64,000 nucleotides of DNA from Candidatus Peregrinibacteria bacterium (GTDB taxonomy: Bacteria > Patescibacteriota > Gracilibacteria > UM-FILTER-43-11): assembly GCA_016932505.1 (NCBI GenBank), contig JAFGCT010000005.1, forward strand, positions 1 through 64,000. Reading direction: 5' to 3'. Below the pieces are notes generated by a model. That model saw only the letters and a program-made list of their open reading frames with translations. It ran no database searches and was not told where the DNA came from. The number at the start of each line of letters is the position of its first letter. The stretch's first letter is position 1. The translations under genes were made by a program, and so were the position numbers. This document shows positions 26,444-36,019 of this stretch, one piece after another.

Positions 26444-26713
26444 TTAATTTTGATTTTTCTTAATCCAGATTTTTTTGAAAAAAGGAATTGTACTCATGGA
26501 AAGTAAATAGGCTACTGCAGGTATAATAGCTCCAACAAATGGTTTTTCGAGTTCAGCGATGAACATGAATATAACTATTAAAAGGTATGTGATAACTGCT
26601 ATTAAACATTTGCGGGTCCAGCTTGTTTCCCATGCTTTATCAAGCTCGACACGTTTGTTTCGAGTTTGAATTTCTGTTATCGCCTGATTTAATTCGTCTA
26701 GGTTTTTGGTCAT
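26444..26713 (-). CDS. small two-span membrane protein
   Basis: An 89-residue product starting at ATG 26713 (MTKNLDELNQAITE), with a short coiled N-terminus and two transmembrane segments (about residues 38-57 and 62-78). The longer open frame beginning at 26800 would be antisense-free only because it reads through tRNA-Leu, and its MAELVDAHDSK start is a well-known artefact of tRNA-Leu genes. Function unknown. Confidence 0.6.
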   Translation of the reverse strand: MTKNLDELNQAITEIQTRNKRVELDKAWETSWTRKCLIAVITYLLIVIFMFIAELEKPFVGAIIPAVAYLLSMSTIPFFKKIWIKKNQN

Positions 26714-26721
26714 TACAAATG

Positions 26722-26806
26722 TGGTGCCCGAGGAGAGAATCGAACTCTCACTCCCGAAGGAACACGATTTTGAGTCGTGCGCGTCTACCAGTTCCGCCAC
26801 CCGGGC
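26722..26806 (-). tRNA. tRNA-Leu (CAA)
   Basis: Minus-strand cloverleaf with acceptor GCCCGGG/CTCGGGC, anticodon loop CTCAAAA (CAA), a long variable arm, T-loop TTCGATT, discriminator A and an encoded CCA. Confidence 0.95.
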
Positions 26807-26901
26807 ACAAGTGCACAGGTAGTTTAAATTTTATAATCTAAAAAGTCAATTTACATTACTTATATCAATTTATATAATTGTTAACACTAAGTCTTTTTAT
26901 T

Positions 26902-27384
26902 ATGTCTGATATTTATGAAATTTTAGATGGTTTGGAAATTGATTATGTCAGGTATGACCATCCTGCGGTTTTTACTGTGGAAGAGGCTGAGGAACATCGC
27001 GTTGAAATGAATGGAGCTCATACGAAAAATTTATTTATTCGTAATAAGAAAGGGGACAGGCATTATTTAGTAACCGTACCTGCTGAAAAAAGAGTTGATA
27101 TTAAGACTTTACAGGCTATGTTAAATGAATCGAAACTGAGTTTTGCATCTCCTGAACGTTTACTAGAGCATCTTGGTCTTACTCCTGGTTCGGTATCTCT
27201 TCTCGGTTTGGTAAACAATACACGAAAGGATGTTGTAGTTATTATTGATAGTGAGTTATGGCAAAATGAAAGGATTTGCTGTCATCCAAATATCAATACG
27301 GCAACTCTGGAACTTAGTCGTGAGGGGCTTGAAAAATACTTTAAGCATTGCGGTAATGAGGTCAGGTATCTGGATTTACAATAA
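26902..27384 (+). CDS. YbaK/ProX-type aminoacyl-tRNA deacylase
   Basis: A 160-residue protein of the INS-like editing family (YbaK, ProXp-ala, PrdX), which hydrolyses mischarged Ala-tRNA-Pro or related species. Seen motifs: VRYDHPAVFTVEEAEEH, HTKNLFIRNKKGDRHYLVTVPAEKRVD, the SFASPERLLEHLGLTPGSVSLLGL strand-helix region and CHPNINTATLELS. The sequence is closest to the ProXp-ala (PrdX) type in my reading. ATG 26902 is chosen over TTG 26878. Confidence 0.88.
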   Translation: MSDIYEILDGLEIDYVRYDHPAVFTVEEAEEHRVEMNGAHTKNLFIRNKKGDRHYLVTVPAEKRVDIKTLQAMLNESKLSFASPERLLEHLGLTPGSVSLLGLVNNTRKDVVVIIDSELWQNERICCHPNINTATLELSREGLEKYFKHCGNEVRYLDLQ

Positions 27385-27388
27385 AATT

Positions 27389-27418
27389 AAAACCCCAAGC
27401 CTTTCGGAATGGGGTTTT
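27389..27418. terminator. bidirectional terminator between the deacylase and dnaK
   Basis: AAAACCCC (27389-27396) pairs with GGGGTTTT (27411-27418); the 14-base interval adds further pairs. A and T runs on both sides suit the convergent genes. Confidence 0.85.
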
Positions 27419-27434
27419 AAATCAAAATAAATAA

Positions 27435-29366
27435 TTATTTTCCTTCATCCACTACTTCTCCTTCTTCAGCATCTTCAGCTCCTTCTTTTTTGTTATTATC
27501 TGTCACCTTAACATCATCATCTTTACTATCGGTTGAGGTCGGGTCTTGAGCTTCTTTGTTTTCAGCTTCTTTATATATCTCGGTACCAATTTTTTGTGCT
27601 TCTTGCTCAAGCTCTTCAGTGGCTTTTTTGATTGCATCAGCATCTGCCTTTTCATCTTTAAGCAATTCTTTCAGCGAGTTAATTTTTTCATTAACAGGTT
27701 TCTTTAATTCATCTGAAATCTTTGCATCATTCTCACGCATCATTTTTTCAAGCTGGAAAACTGTACCATCTGCTTTATTGCGAACTTCAACTGCACCTTT
27801 CTTCTTCTTGTCTTCTTCTGCATGAGCCTCCGCATCTTTTTTCATTTGTTCGATTTCATCATCAGAAAGTCCCGAAGCTCCCTGAATCGTAATTTTTTGT
27901 TCTTTTCCAGTTCCTTTGTCTTTTGCAGTTACGTTCAATATACCATTAGCGTCGATATCAAAAGTAACTTCAATTTGTGGAACTCCTCTTGGTGCAGGTG
28001 GGATACCGTCTAGGATAAAACGTCCAAGTGATTTGTTGTCTGCTGCCATTTCACGTTCACCTTGAACTACATGTACATCTACACTTGGCTGATTATCTGC
28101 TGCGGTAGAAAATGTTTGTGATTTAGAAGTTGGGATTGTTGTATTGCGTTCAATAATTCTGGTTGCAACACCACCTAATGTTTCTATACTAAGTGATAGA
28201 GGGGTAACATCTAATAATAAAAGGTCTTTAACATCCCCCATTAACACACCACCCTGAATAGCTGCACCAAGTGCTACCACTTCGTCCGGATTTACTCCTT
28301 TGTGCGGTTCTTTGCCGAAAATTTCTTTTGCAATTTTTACAACTGCAGGCATACGTGTCATTCCTCCTACCATTATTACTTCGTCAATATCGCTGGCTTT
28401 TAATTTGGCATCTTCTAAAGCTTTTTCACATGGCTTCTTAGTTTTTTCAATAAGATTACTTACAAGTTCTTCTAATTTAGAACGTGATAATTTTAGATTT
28501 AGATGTTTAGGACCGCTTGCATCTGCAGTAATGAAAGGAAGATTAATATCTGTTTCAGATGCGGAAGAAAGTTCTATTTTTGCTTTTTCAGCACCTTCTT
28601 TTAATCTCTGTAATGCCATTTGGTCTTTTGAAAGATCAACTCCTTCCGTTTTTTTGAATTCACTAACAAGCCAATCAATTAGAACCTGATCAAAGTCGTC
28701 ACCACCTAAATGAGTATCTCCATTTGTTGAAATAACTTCAAATACTCCGTCACCTAGTTCAAGGATTGAAATATCAAAAGTACCACCACCAAGGTCGAAT
28801 ACTGCGATTTTTACGTCATTTTTCTTTTTATCCAAACCGTAAGCAAGAGCCGCTGCAGTCGGTTCATTAATTATGCGTTTTACTTCCAATCCTGCAATTT
28901 TGCCGGCATCTTTTGTTGCTTGACGCTGAGAATCGTTAAAATAAGCAGGTACTGTAATTACAGCTTCTGTTACTGGTTGCCCAAGATACGCTTCTGCATC
29001 TGCTTTCATTTTTTGAAGTACTCTGGCGGAAATTTCTGCCGGACGATACCATTTGTCTGCCATTTTAATTTCAACCTGTTCATTTTTTCCTGATTTTGTT
29101 TCAAATGGCATTGATTTTGCTTCTTTTTCAACTTCATCCAATTTATGACCAATAAAACGTTTTGCAGAGAATATTGTATTTTGTGGATTAGTAACTGCCT
29201 GTCGCTTTGCAACAATTCCTGCTAGTCTTTCGCCATCTTTCTCTGAAATAACAGATGGTGTTGTACGGTTACCTTCTGAATTTGGAATAACAGTTGGTTC
29301 ACCGCCTTCCATTACAGCCATACATGAATTAGTTGTTCCTAAATCTATTCCTATTATTTTTCCCAT
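27435..29366 (-). CDS. dnaK: chaperone DnaK (Hsp70)
   Basis: A 643-residue chaperone with the ATPase domain ([40 protein letters not shown]), the interdomain linker ([19 protein letters not shown]), the substrate-binding domain and a charged, acidic C-terminal tail of about 50 residues. It is preceded by grpE on the same strand and by its own CIRCE-controlled promoter. DnaJ is not in the window. Confidence 0.97.
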   Translation of the reverse strand: MGKIIGIDLGTTNSCMAVMEGGEPTVIPNSEGNRTTPSVISEKDGERLAGIVAKRQAVTNPQNTIFSAKRFIGHKLDEVEKEAKSMPFETKSGKNEQVEIKMADKWYRPAEISARVLQKMKADAEAYLGQPVTEAVITVPAYFNDSQRQATKDAGKIAGLEVKRIINEPTAAALAYGLDKKKNDVKIAVFDLGGGTFDISILELGDGVFEVISTNGDTHLGGDDFDQVLIDWLVSEFKKTEGVDLSKDQMALQRLKEGAEKAKIELSSASETDINLPFITADASGPKHLNLKLSRSKLEELVSNLIEKTKKPCEKALEDAKLKASDIDEVIMVGGMTRMPAVVKIAKEIFGKEPHKGVNPDEVVALGAAIQGGVLMGDVKDLLLLDVTPLSLSIETLGGVATRIIERNTTIPTSKSQTFSTAADNQPSVDVHVVQGEREMAADNKSLGRFILDGIPPAPRGVPQIEVTFDIDANGILNVTAKDKGTGKEQKITIQGASGLSDDEIEQMKKDAEAHAEEDKKKKGAVEVRNKADGTVFQLEKMMRENDAKISDELKKPVNEKINSLKELLKDEKADADAIKKATEELEQEAQKIGTEIYKEAENKEAQDPTSTDSKDDDVKVTDNNKKEGAEDAEEGEVVDEGK

Positions 29367-29398
29367 AACTTTTTAAAATTATTAATTATTTTATGTAA

Positions 29399-29425
29399 TT
29401 AGCACTCAATATTATAGAGTGCTAA
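29399..29425. promoter_or_regulatory. CIRCE element (HrcA operator) of dnaK
   Basis: TTAGCACTC-N9-GAGTGCTAA is a perfect match to the consensus operator of the heat-shock repressor HrcA. It sits between grpE and dnaK, 33 bp before the dnaK start. hrcA itself is not in the window. Confidence 0.97.
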
Positions 29426-29438
29426 ATTTTATTGTCAA
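29411..29438 (-). promoter_or_regulatory. dnaK promoter overlapped by CIRCE
   Basis: Minus strand: TTGACA (29438-29433), 16-bp spacer, TATAAT (29416-29411). The -10 box lies in the nine-base centre of the CIRCE element, so HrcA and RNA polymerase would compete directly. Confidence 0.88.
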
Positions 29439-29439
29439 A

Positions 29440-29997
29440 TTATTTTTTTGTACCATCTCCGACTTTTACTTTTGCGGCTTTAATTACAGCACTATTAAGT
29501 GTGTATCCAGGTTCAAATTCTTCTATGATTTCATCCTTTTTACCTGGTCCGGACATTAGTGCTTCATGAAGATTGGGATTTAAAATCTCACCAACTGTTT
29601 TAATTTTATGTACCCCTAGCTTTTCCAGAGTTTTCAGTAAATCGTCATGAATTTGTTTAACACCTTTCGCCCAGTCATTATTTTCAAGTTCCTTTGGAAG
29701 ATGCGCTGTACATCTGTCGAAGTTATCGATAATTGGAAGAATCTGCTTTAGTAATTCAGCATTAGCAAATTTTACAAAACTTCCTTTATCATCTTCAGTT
29801 CGTCTTTTGTAGTTCTGCATATCCGCCATAGAACGGGCCAAGCTGTTTGTTAATTCTTCGACTTTTAATTCTAGCTCAGTTACTTTTGCATTTTTACTAT
29901 TTTCTTCTTTCATTTCTTTTGCATCATCTTCCTCTAATTTATTTATTTGATTTTGAAGATCATCTATTGATACTTCATCTTTTTTGTCGTCAGTCAT
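29440..29997 (-). CDS. grpE: nucleotide exchange factor GrpE
   Basis: A 185-residue protein with a long acidic coiled-coil N-terminus and the C-terminal beta domain (DNFDRCTAHLP, GVHKIKTVGEILNPNLHEALM, VIKAAKVKVG). It releases ADP from DnaK. It lies upstream of dnaK on the same strand, but the CIRCE promoter in between shows that dnaK can be induced separately. Confidence 0.95.
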   Translation of the reverse strand: MTDDKKDEVSIDDLQNQINKLEEDDAKEMKEENSKNAKVTELELKVEELTNSLARSMADMQNYKRRTEDDKGSFVKFANAELLKQILPIIDNFDRCTAHLPKELENNDWAKGVKQIHDDLLKTLEKLGVHKIKTVGEILNPNLHEALMSGPGKKDEIIEEFEPGYTLNSAVIKAAKVKVGDGTKK

Positions 29998-30081
29998 TTT
30001 AAATCATTATTAGTATAACGAATTAAGTTTACCAAAATTTTTTAAATTTGTAATTCCTAATTGTTTGAAATGTGATAAAAA

Positions 30082-30118
30082 AAATAAAGGCACCTCGCTT
30101 AGCGTGGTGCCTTTATTT
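30082..30118. terminator. terminator downstream of the anchored Fn3-like protein
   Basis: AAATAAAGGCACC (30082-30094) pairs with GGTGCCTTTATTT (30106-30118); the apex is CGCTTAGCG, the same core as in the tRNA-associated palindromes at 44732 and 57431. Confidence 0.88.
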
Positions 30119-30151
30119 ATTAATTACAAATCATTCGCAATTCAACAATAA

Positions 30152-30727
30152 TTAGTAGGAAACTGATACTGAATTACCACAAGTAACTTTGTTTAATCGT
30201 TGAACAACGCACATTCTATAATAGTAAGTAGTTGCTCTTGTTATTGTTTTATCTAGGTAATTTGCAACATCAGGATTTGAAGAAGACATTGCAACAGGAT
30301 CGCTAGGATAAGCAGGATACTGATTTGTTGAAGATTTAACTAGCTTGTAGAACTGAAAGTCCTCATTTGGACACACTGTCCAATAAAGAGCGATAGCGTT
30401 GTATTTTTGATCCTTTTTTCCACTAAGACTTGGAAAGCATCCACCAGATGCAGACCCTTTAGGTGCGGAAACGGTTTCTGGTGCGGAGTTTGTATTGTTG
30501 CTAATAGTAGTTTTTGGAACAGTGATTGTAGTTCCAGTTTCTTCATCTATTACTTCTATCATTCCTTCGTCAGTTGTGTTTTCTTCATCAGTAGGTGGAG
30601 TAAGATCAAAAGTCAGATCATTTTCTTTTCCATTATTATTACTTGCAATGGCAACTCCTATAAGAATAACAATAATAGCACCAAGTACTATTTGAATTAT
30701 GCGGTCTTTGCTTAGTTTCTTTTTCAT
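30152..30727 (-). CDS. membrane-anchored extracytoplasmic protein
   Basis: A 191-residue product with an N-terminal signal anchor (residues 10-29), a Thr/Asp/Glu-rich linker, and a C-terminal beta-rich domain of about 90 residues (NAIALYWTVCPNEDFQFYKLVKS, RATTYYYRMCVVQR). The pattern resembles a fibronectin type III fold with two likely disulphide cysteines. Function unknown. Confidence 0.7.
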   Translation of the reverse strand: MKKKLSKDRIIQIVLGAIIVILIGVAIASNNNGKENDLTFDLTPPTDEENTTDEGMIEVIDEETGTTITVPKTTISNNTNSAPETVSAPKGSASGGCFPSLSGKKDQKYNAIALYWTVCPNEDFQFYKLVKSSTNQYPAYPSDPVAMSSSNPDVANYLDKTITRATTYYYRMCVVQRLNKVTCGNSVSVSY

Positions 30728-30841
30728 AAGGTTATGGTTAGTTTATAATAGACCTAATTATAAGTGATTTATTAAAAATAAACAAATTACTAATTTGCTT
30801 TTTGTGTGGAACTTTGATAAAAAGATGTATGCATATATCAC

Positions 30842-30918
30842 GGTACCGTGGTGAAGTGGTTTAACACTGCGGTTTGCAAAACCGCCATTCGTGGGTTCAA
30901 ATCCCACCGGTACCTCCA
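30842..30918 (+). tRNA. tRNA-Cys (GCA)
   Basis: Acceptor GGTACCG/CGGTACC, anticodon loop TTGCAAA (GCA), T-loop TTCAAAT, discriminator T (as expected for Cys) and encoded CCA. Confidence 0.95.
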
Positions 30919-30934
30919 ATAATATTTTTTTGAT

Positions 30935-31492
30935 GTGAATTTGTTTCAGATTTTCATTATAGCAGTAATTCTTGCAATGGATGCTTTTTCAGTTTCTATT
31001 GCTATTGGGATATCATTTAAAAAAAAGTGCTTTTGTAGTTTAATAATTGCGCCTGTTTTGTTTGGTGTTTTTCAGGGGGTTATGCCGATTATTGGATGGT
31101 TGGGGGGTTTTTATTTTGAAAAGCTAATTTGCTCATTTGATCATTGGATTGCCTTTTTTCTACTCCTTTTTGTTGGCGGAAAGATGATAATAGAATCTTT
31201 TGAAAATATTAAAATTAAAAAGGAAAAAATATTAAGTGTGTTTTTATTATTATCTTTGGCCATAGCGACCAGTATTGATGCACTAGCCGTTGGATTAAGT
31301 TTTGCTTTTTTGAATGTTAGTGTTTTTTATCCCGCATTAATTATAGGGATAGTCACTCTTTTAATTTCTTTAATTGGTTTATTTATTGGAAAGTTGATTG
31401 GTCATTTTTTCGAAAAACAAATCCAGTTTGTGGCTGGTTTATTGCTAATTGGTATAGGGTTAAAAGTTCTTTTAGAACATATTTTATCTTAA
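30935..31492 (+). CDS. mntP: MntP-type manganese efflux pump
   Basis: A 185-residue, six-span membrane protein of the MntP/YebN family, with the two conserved Asp-containing motifs AMDAFSVSIAIG (residues 14-25) and ATSIDALAVGLSF (second half), which form the metal path. It would export Mn2+. It starts with GTG 16 bases after tRNA-Cys, and its end overlaps the convergent lipoprotein gene by nine bases. No Mn riboswitch is visible upstream. Confidence 0.9.
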   Translation: MNLFQIFIIAVILAMDAFSVSIAIGISFKKKCFCSLIIAPVLFGVFQGVMPIIGWLGGFYFEKLICSFDHWIAFFLLLFVGGKMIIESFENIKIKKEKILSVFLLLSLAIATSIDALAVGLSFAFLNVSVFYPALIIGIVTLLISLIGLFIGKLIGHFFEKQIQFVAGLLLIGIGLKVLLEHILS

Positions 31493-32053
31493 CATAAAGC
31501 TTGTAACAACTGCGCCAACCTGATCACGAAGTTCTTTTGGTGTGGAGGGAAGCATTCCTCCTGTCACAATATATCCGTTATTACCTTTTGTTGCGTAAAG
31601 TTGTACAAATCTAATAAGTTTTTCTGTTGGGTTAAGACGAGCTTGGAAGATGTGAACCATTGTAGGAATTCCTCCAAGGTCTATTTTTGCCTCTTGAATT
31701 TTTTCATAATCTGTTAAATTTTGTGCACTTAGGTTTATGTTAGCTCTTGCATAATCAATAGCTGCGATTTCTTGCTGTAGGGTTTCTTTTACAACATTTA
31801 CATTTATAAAAAATCCGTCATAGCTTTCTGGTGTTGTAAATGCAACAACTGTTTCTTGTGGAATTTCTGCATAGAAGTCTGATTTGTTAATAACTTTCCA
31901 GCTTGGATCAATATTAATAGTGAATTCCCCGCCTTCGTATAATTGAAGGTTGTTTGCAGTGGTGTTAGTAGAGGTTGAGCCACAGCCATTTAAAATAACG
32001 GTAAGCATAATAATAGCAACTACCGCCAATGTTTTTTTAATGATGTTTTCCAT
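31484..32053 (-). CDS. lipoprotein of unknown function
   Basis: A 189-residue protein with a lipoprotein signal (lipobox LNGC, Cys24) and a single extracytoplasmic domain (GEFTINIDPSWKVI..., ending QVGAVVTSFML) of the PsbP/DUF1795-like kind often found in Patescibacteria. It would be anchored on the outer face of the membrane. Function unknown. Confidence 0.8.
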   Translation of the reverse strand: MENIIKKTLAVVAIIMLTVILNGCGSTSTNTTANNLQLYEGGEFTINIDPSWKVINKSDFYAEIPQETVVAFTTPESYDGFFINVNVVKETLQQEIAAIDYARANINLSAQNLTDYEKIQEAKIDLGGIPTMVHIFQARLNPTEKLIRFVQLYATKGNNGYIVTGGMLPSTPKELRDQVGAVVTSFMLR

Positions 32054-32185
32054 TTAGTTTATTTATTTTTTGCTATGTTATTATAACATTGAAGATTGAA
32101 AATTGAAAATTGAAAATTAATTTTGTAATTTTGTAATTTTAAATTCTACTATTTTGTAATAGAATACATTTGTAACAAAAAATAA

Positions 32186-32590
32186 ATGACATTTATACAA
32201 GAATATCCAATCATCATTCCTTTTATTGCAATTCTTGCTGCGGAAATTGTTAAAGTAACAATTGATTTATTGAGGAAGCGTCATAAATTACGTTTTGGAA
32301 ATCCAGGTGGAATGCCAAGTGGTCATTCAGCCTTTGTGAGCGCCCTTGTTGTCGTGGTTGCAAACAAAGAGGGGATAGAAAGTACAATGTTTATGATAAG
32401 CGCTGTTATTGCCCTTATAGTAATGTACGATGCAATTAATTTACGAAATGAAGCAGGAAAGCATGCTAAAGCTATTAATAAACTGAATTCAAACTCAAAA
32501 CTCGAAGAATCCCTAGGGCATAATCACTTGGAAGTCATTGTTGGTGCGACGTTTGGTTCTGTTGTTGCTTTTATTTTGCTAATGATGTAA
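32186..32590 (+). CDS. divergent PAP2-family (DUF212/YuiD-like) membrane protein
   Basis: A 134-residue membrane protein with the family signatures NPGGMPSGHSA, YDAINLRNEAGKHA and ESLGHNHLEVIVGA. These correspond to the phosphatase motifs of PAP2 enzymes in altered form. Substrate unknown; a lipid phosphate is likely. It is followed directly by tRNA-Arg. Confidence 0.9.
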   Translation: MTFIQEYPIIIPFIAILAAEIVKVTIDLLRKRHKLRFGNPGGMPSGHSAFVSALVVVVANKEGIESTMFMISAVIALIVMYDAINLRNEAGKHAKAINKLNSNSKLEESLGHNHLEVIVGATFGSVVAFILLMM

Positions 32591-32602
32591 GTTATACACC
32601 GC

Positions 32603-32678
32603 GCCCGAGTAGCTCAGTGGATAGAGCAGTAGCCTTCTAAGCTATTGGTCACAGGTTCGATTCCTGTCTCGGGTACCA
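32603..32678 (+). tRNA. tRNA-Arg (TCT)
   Basis: Acceptor GCCCGAG/CTCGGGT (one G-U pair), D-arm AGCTCAGTGGATAGAGCA, anticodon loop CTTCTAA (TCT), T-loop TTCGATT, discriminator A and encoded CCA. Confidence 0.95.
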
Positions 32679-32695
32679 TTTTAGTATATGTCAGT

Positions 32696-34492
32696 TTATG
32701 ATCTTTTGTTTCGCTTTCTTTCAAGCTCAGTAAGATATTTTTTTCTTAATCTTACGTTTTTTGGAGTAATTTCGGCGTATTCATCTGGTCCAATATACTC
32801 AATGGCTTTTTCAAGTGTCATTTTTACAACTGGTGTAAGATTCAAGGCTTCGTCATTTCCGGATGAGCGGACATTCGTTAATTGCTTGTTTTTAAGGGCG
32901 TTTACAATTAAATCTTGTCCGTGATTTGCTTCTCCAATAACCATACCTTCATAAATTTCAGTAGCAGGTTTTACAAATAGAGGCCCACGTTCTTGAAGTT
33001 TCCATAGTGAATAAGCCATGGTAGAGCCTGTTTCTCCAGATATCATAGATCCAACAGTTCGTTTTTCTATTACACCCATATGAGGTTCAAATCTATCAAA
33101 TGAATGATATAAAGAACCTTCACCTTTTGTCATGACAATAAATTCCGAACGGAAGCCAAGAAGTCCACGAGTAGGAATATCTATTTCAATTAAAGTATTT
33201 CCATTTTCTGATCTCATATTAGTCATTATTCCCTTTCGTTTTCCCATAGCTTCAATAACTGATCCAGCCATTTTATCAGGAACATTGACTACAGCTGCTT
33301 CAATGGGTTCGTGTTTTACTCCATTAATTTCCTTCATAATTACTTCAGGTTGGGAAATTTGAAGTTCAAATCCTTCGCGACGCATGGTTTCAATTAAAAC
33401 GGCAATATGCATTTCTCCACGTCCATAGACTTTCATATGGTCGCCATCTTCAAAATCTATCCTTAAGCCCACATTAGTTTCAAGTTCTTTCTCTAGGCGT
33501 TCTCTGATGTGTCTACCTGTTACCAATTTTCCTTCACGACCTGCAAAAGGGGAGTCGTTTACCATGAATTCAATTGCAAGTGCTGGCTCATCGACTTTAA
33601 TAGCTGGAAGTGGTTCACAATTATCATCTGTGGTAATAGTTTCTCCAACATATATATCATCTATACCTGCTATGGCTACAATGTCTCCGGCAACAGCTTC
33701 AGTTACTTCCTTACGTTCCATTCCAATATAATTGAATAGTTTGGAGATTTTTCCTTTTCGTTTTTTTCCATCTGCAGAAATTATAGTTACCGCATCATTC
33801 ATTTTTACAGTTCCTTCAAATACTCTTCCTACTCCTAAACGACCTAAAAAGTTGTCATAGGCAAGATTAGAAGGTTGCATTTTAAATGGAGCTTCTTTAT
33901 TTCCCTTAGCTACTGGTACATGTTCATAAATGAAATCTAAAAGTGGTTCAATATCTTTTTTTTCGTCAGTTAATTCCTTTATTGCAATTCCATCTCTTGC
34001 TATAGCGTATATATAAGGAAAATCCAATTGCTCATTGCTTGCACCTAGGCTTCCAAAAAGATCGAAAGTAAGGTTGATTACCTCATCTGGTCTTGCCATA
34101 GGTTTATCGATTTTGTTCACAACTACTAGTACTTTGTGTCCAAGTTCAAGGGATTTGCGAAGAACGAATTTAGTTTGAGGCATTGGTCCTTCAAAGGCAT
34201 CTACAACTAAAATAACAGCATCTACTGTTTTTAATACACGTTCTACTTCAGATCCAAAGTCGGCATGACCAGGGGTATCTACAATATTCAGCTTTGCACC
34301 ATTATGAATAATTGATGCATTTTTAGCGTAAATTGTTATACCACGCTCTTTTTCTTGGTCGTTCGAATCCATGGCACGTTCTGCTAAGCCTTTGTGTAAG
34401 TCAAAACTGCTACTAGCCTTTAAAAGGGCATCTACTAACGTAGTTTTTCCGTGGTCAACATGAGCTACAATTGCGATATTTCTAATTTCCAT
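32696..34492 (-). CDS. typA: ribosome-associated GTPase TypA/BipA
   Basis: A 598-residue translational GTPase with G1 AHVDHGKT, DTPGHADFG (G3) and VVNKIDKP (G4), followed by the EF-G-like domains and the BipA-specific C-terminus. It acts in late 50S assembly and stress or cold adaptation. Length and motifs are normal. Confidence 0.96.
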   Translation of the reverse strand: MEIRNIAIVAHVDHGKTTLVDALLKASSSFDLHKGLAERAMDSNDQEKERGITIYAKNASIIHNGAKLNIVDTPGHADFGSEVERVLKTVDAVILVVDAFEGPMPQTKFVLRKSLELGHKVLVVVNKIDKPMARPDEVINLTFDLFGSLGASNEQLDFPYIYAIARDGIAIKELTDEKKDIEPLLDFIYEHVPVAKGNKEAPFKMQPSNLAYDNFLGRLGVGRVFEGTVKMNDAVTIISADGKKRKGKISKLFNYIGMERKEVTEAVAGDIVAIAGIDDIYVGETITTDDNCEPLPAIKVDEPALAIEFMVNDSPFAGREGKLVTGRHIRERLEKELETNVGLRIDFEDGDHMKVYGRGEMHIAVLIETMRREGFELQISQPEVIMKEINGVKHEPIEAAVVNVPDKMAGSVIEAMGKRKGIMTNMRSENGNTLIEIDIPTRGLLGFRSEFIVMTKGEGSLYHSFDRFEPHMGVIEKRTVGSMISGETGSTMAYSLWKLQERGPLFVKPATEIYEGMVIGEANHGQDLIVNALKNKQLTNVRSSGNDEALNLTPVVKMTLEKAIEYIGPDEYAEITPKNVRLRKKYLTELERKRNKRS

Positions 34493-34658
34493 TCAATTTT
34501 TTAACATTTAATAAGCGACTGAGTTTATTATGTAATAGAGAAAAAAGCAATGCCATTTATTAAAAGTGTATAAAATAATTTTTTGTTAATTGGTATGCAT
34601 TTGACAAAACGACTGTATAATGCTATGTTATTACTATATTTATTTATTATTTAGGTTT

Positions 34659-35114
34659 ATGGAAAAAAAATTACCTGAAATGGTTGAAGTGTATCCTGTG
34701 GATGATATGAATTGCAGAACAATTTTTAGAACTATTAAGGAAGAAAAATTGCGAGATATTGAGTCAATAATTGCTGTATTGAATGGTCTTACTTTTTCAT
34801 CTGAAGAAACCAAAGGTCATTTTGAAACAGTACTTCGTTCGCTTTTTTGCCAAGGTGTTTTATCACCGGAAAAAATAGTTTTGGTTGGAGAAGGTGTTGA
34901 AATGGATGCGGTTAATACAGATGCTGTCGCTTTGTATAATAAAGCAGGAACAGGAACAGCAGGTATCTCAGTATGTGAAATTACCGGTCAGCCGATTGTA
35001 CCTGTAAGCGGTAGTATTAAGGAATTAAGAGATAGATTGAATAGGACTACAAATGAGTCACCATCTGGAAAATTAAGAAGGATTATAAGAAATTCTGACC
35101 CAAAATTGAATTAG
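34659..35114 (+). CDS. hypothetical protein
   Basis: A 151-residue soluble protein starting at ATG 34659 with a weak TTAGG ahead. The first third looks alpha-helical (FRTIKEEKLRDIESIIAVLNG). The centre has a Gly-rich turn (NKAGTGTAGISVCEITGQP), and the C-terminus is basic. The preceding TTGACA at 34601 with TATGTT 17 bp on is a possible promoter. No family recognised. Confidence 0.6.
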   Translation: MEKKLPEMVEVYPVDDMNCRTIFRTIKEEKLRDIESIIAVLNGLTFSSEETKGHFETVLRSLFCQGVLSPEKIVLVGEGVEMDAVNTDAVALYNKAGTGTAGISVCEITGQPIVPVSGSIKELRDRLNRTTNESPSGKLRRIIRNSDPKLN

Positions 35115-35168
35115 TCAAAAAACTATACCTTATAGTAGTTATAGTTATAGTTTAGGCTTAGGCTTCAA

Positions 35169-35921
35169 CTAAGAAATCTTTTCCATTAACTCGTCACTAA
35201 TATCAAAATTACTTGAGACATTACTTACATCAGGATCTTCTTCAATTGCATCAATAAAGTCCATGATTTTTTTTGCAGTGTCTGCATCTTCAATCTTAAC
35301 TGTTTGACTAGGAACAAATAATACTTCTGCTTGTTCTGTTTGAGCTCCAGCTTTTTTAAGCGCATCTGCTACAGCATTTAAGTCGTTTGGAGCTGTGGTT
35401 ATTTCCATCATATTTCCATCTTTTTCAATGTCTTCCGCACCACTATCAATTGCAGTTAATTCTATTTCATCTTCATTTTTACCCTCTGTATTAATAGTAA
35501 TAACTCCTTTTCGTTCAAACATCCATGCAACACTTCCACTTGCACCTAAATTACCACCTCTTTTATTAAAAACAGTACGTATATTTGTGTAAGTTCTATT
35601 TTTATTATCAGAAAGACATTCTACCATCACAGCAGTACCGCCTGGACCATAGCCTTCATATAATATTTCTACTATTTCAACACCGTCTTTTCCTTCGCCG
35701 GAACCACGTTTAATAGCACGTTCGATATTATCATTCGGAACATTCTCTCTCTTTGCATTATCTATAGCTAGTCGCAAAGTTGGATTCATATCAGGATCTC
35801 CTCCACCAGAGCGTGCAGCAATTGTTATAAGGTTTGCATGACGCGTAAAAACCTTACCCCTCTTAGCATCAGCGGCTCCTTTTTTGTGTTTAATTGAATG
35901 CCATTTACTATGTCCACTCAT
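35169..35921 (-). CDS. YebC/PmpR-family protein
   Basis: A 250-residue protein with the invariant N-terminus MSGHSKWHSIKHKKGAADAKRG, then GGGDPDMNPTLRLAIDNAKRENVPNDNIERAIKRGSG and EILYEGYGPGGTAVMVE. The family (TACO1 in mitochondria) binds nucleic acid. Members are described as transcriptional regulators and, for some, as translation factors at difficult proline stretches. Confidence 0.95.
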   Translation of the reverse strand: MSGHSKWHSIKHKKGAADAKRGKVFTRHANLITIAARSGGGDPDMNPTLRLAIDNAKRENVPNDNIERAIKRGSGEGKDGVEIVEILYEGYGPGGTAVMVECLSDNKNRTYTNIRTVFNKRGGNLGASGSVAWMFERKGVITINTEGKNEDEIELTAIDSGAEDIEKDGNMMEITTAPNDLNAVADALKKAGAQTEQAEVLFVPSQTVKIEDADTAKKIMDFIDAIEEDPDVSNVSSNFDISDELMEKIS

Positions 35922-35923
35922 TT

Positions 35924-36019
35924 TATTGGGATTATTGGGATTATTGGGACTTTTAGGATTATTGGGATGTTTTTAGTATTACCCCAATAATCTTAATTAT
36001 CTTAAAAGTCTCAATAATC
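35924..36019. repeat. ATTGGGATT short-period repeat forming a long hairpin
   Basis: Several ATTGGGATT-like units (35924-35967) are followed after a short gap by complementary CCCCAATAATCTTA units (35981-36019). The region separates rpsR from yebC and could act as a terminator-like structure. Confidence 0.75.

Noticed and set aside
26714-26800. Longer start (MAELVDAHDSK...) for the small membrane gene
   Set aside because: These residues are the translation of tRNA-Leu; the real start is ATG 26713.
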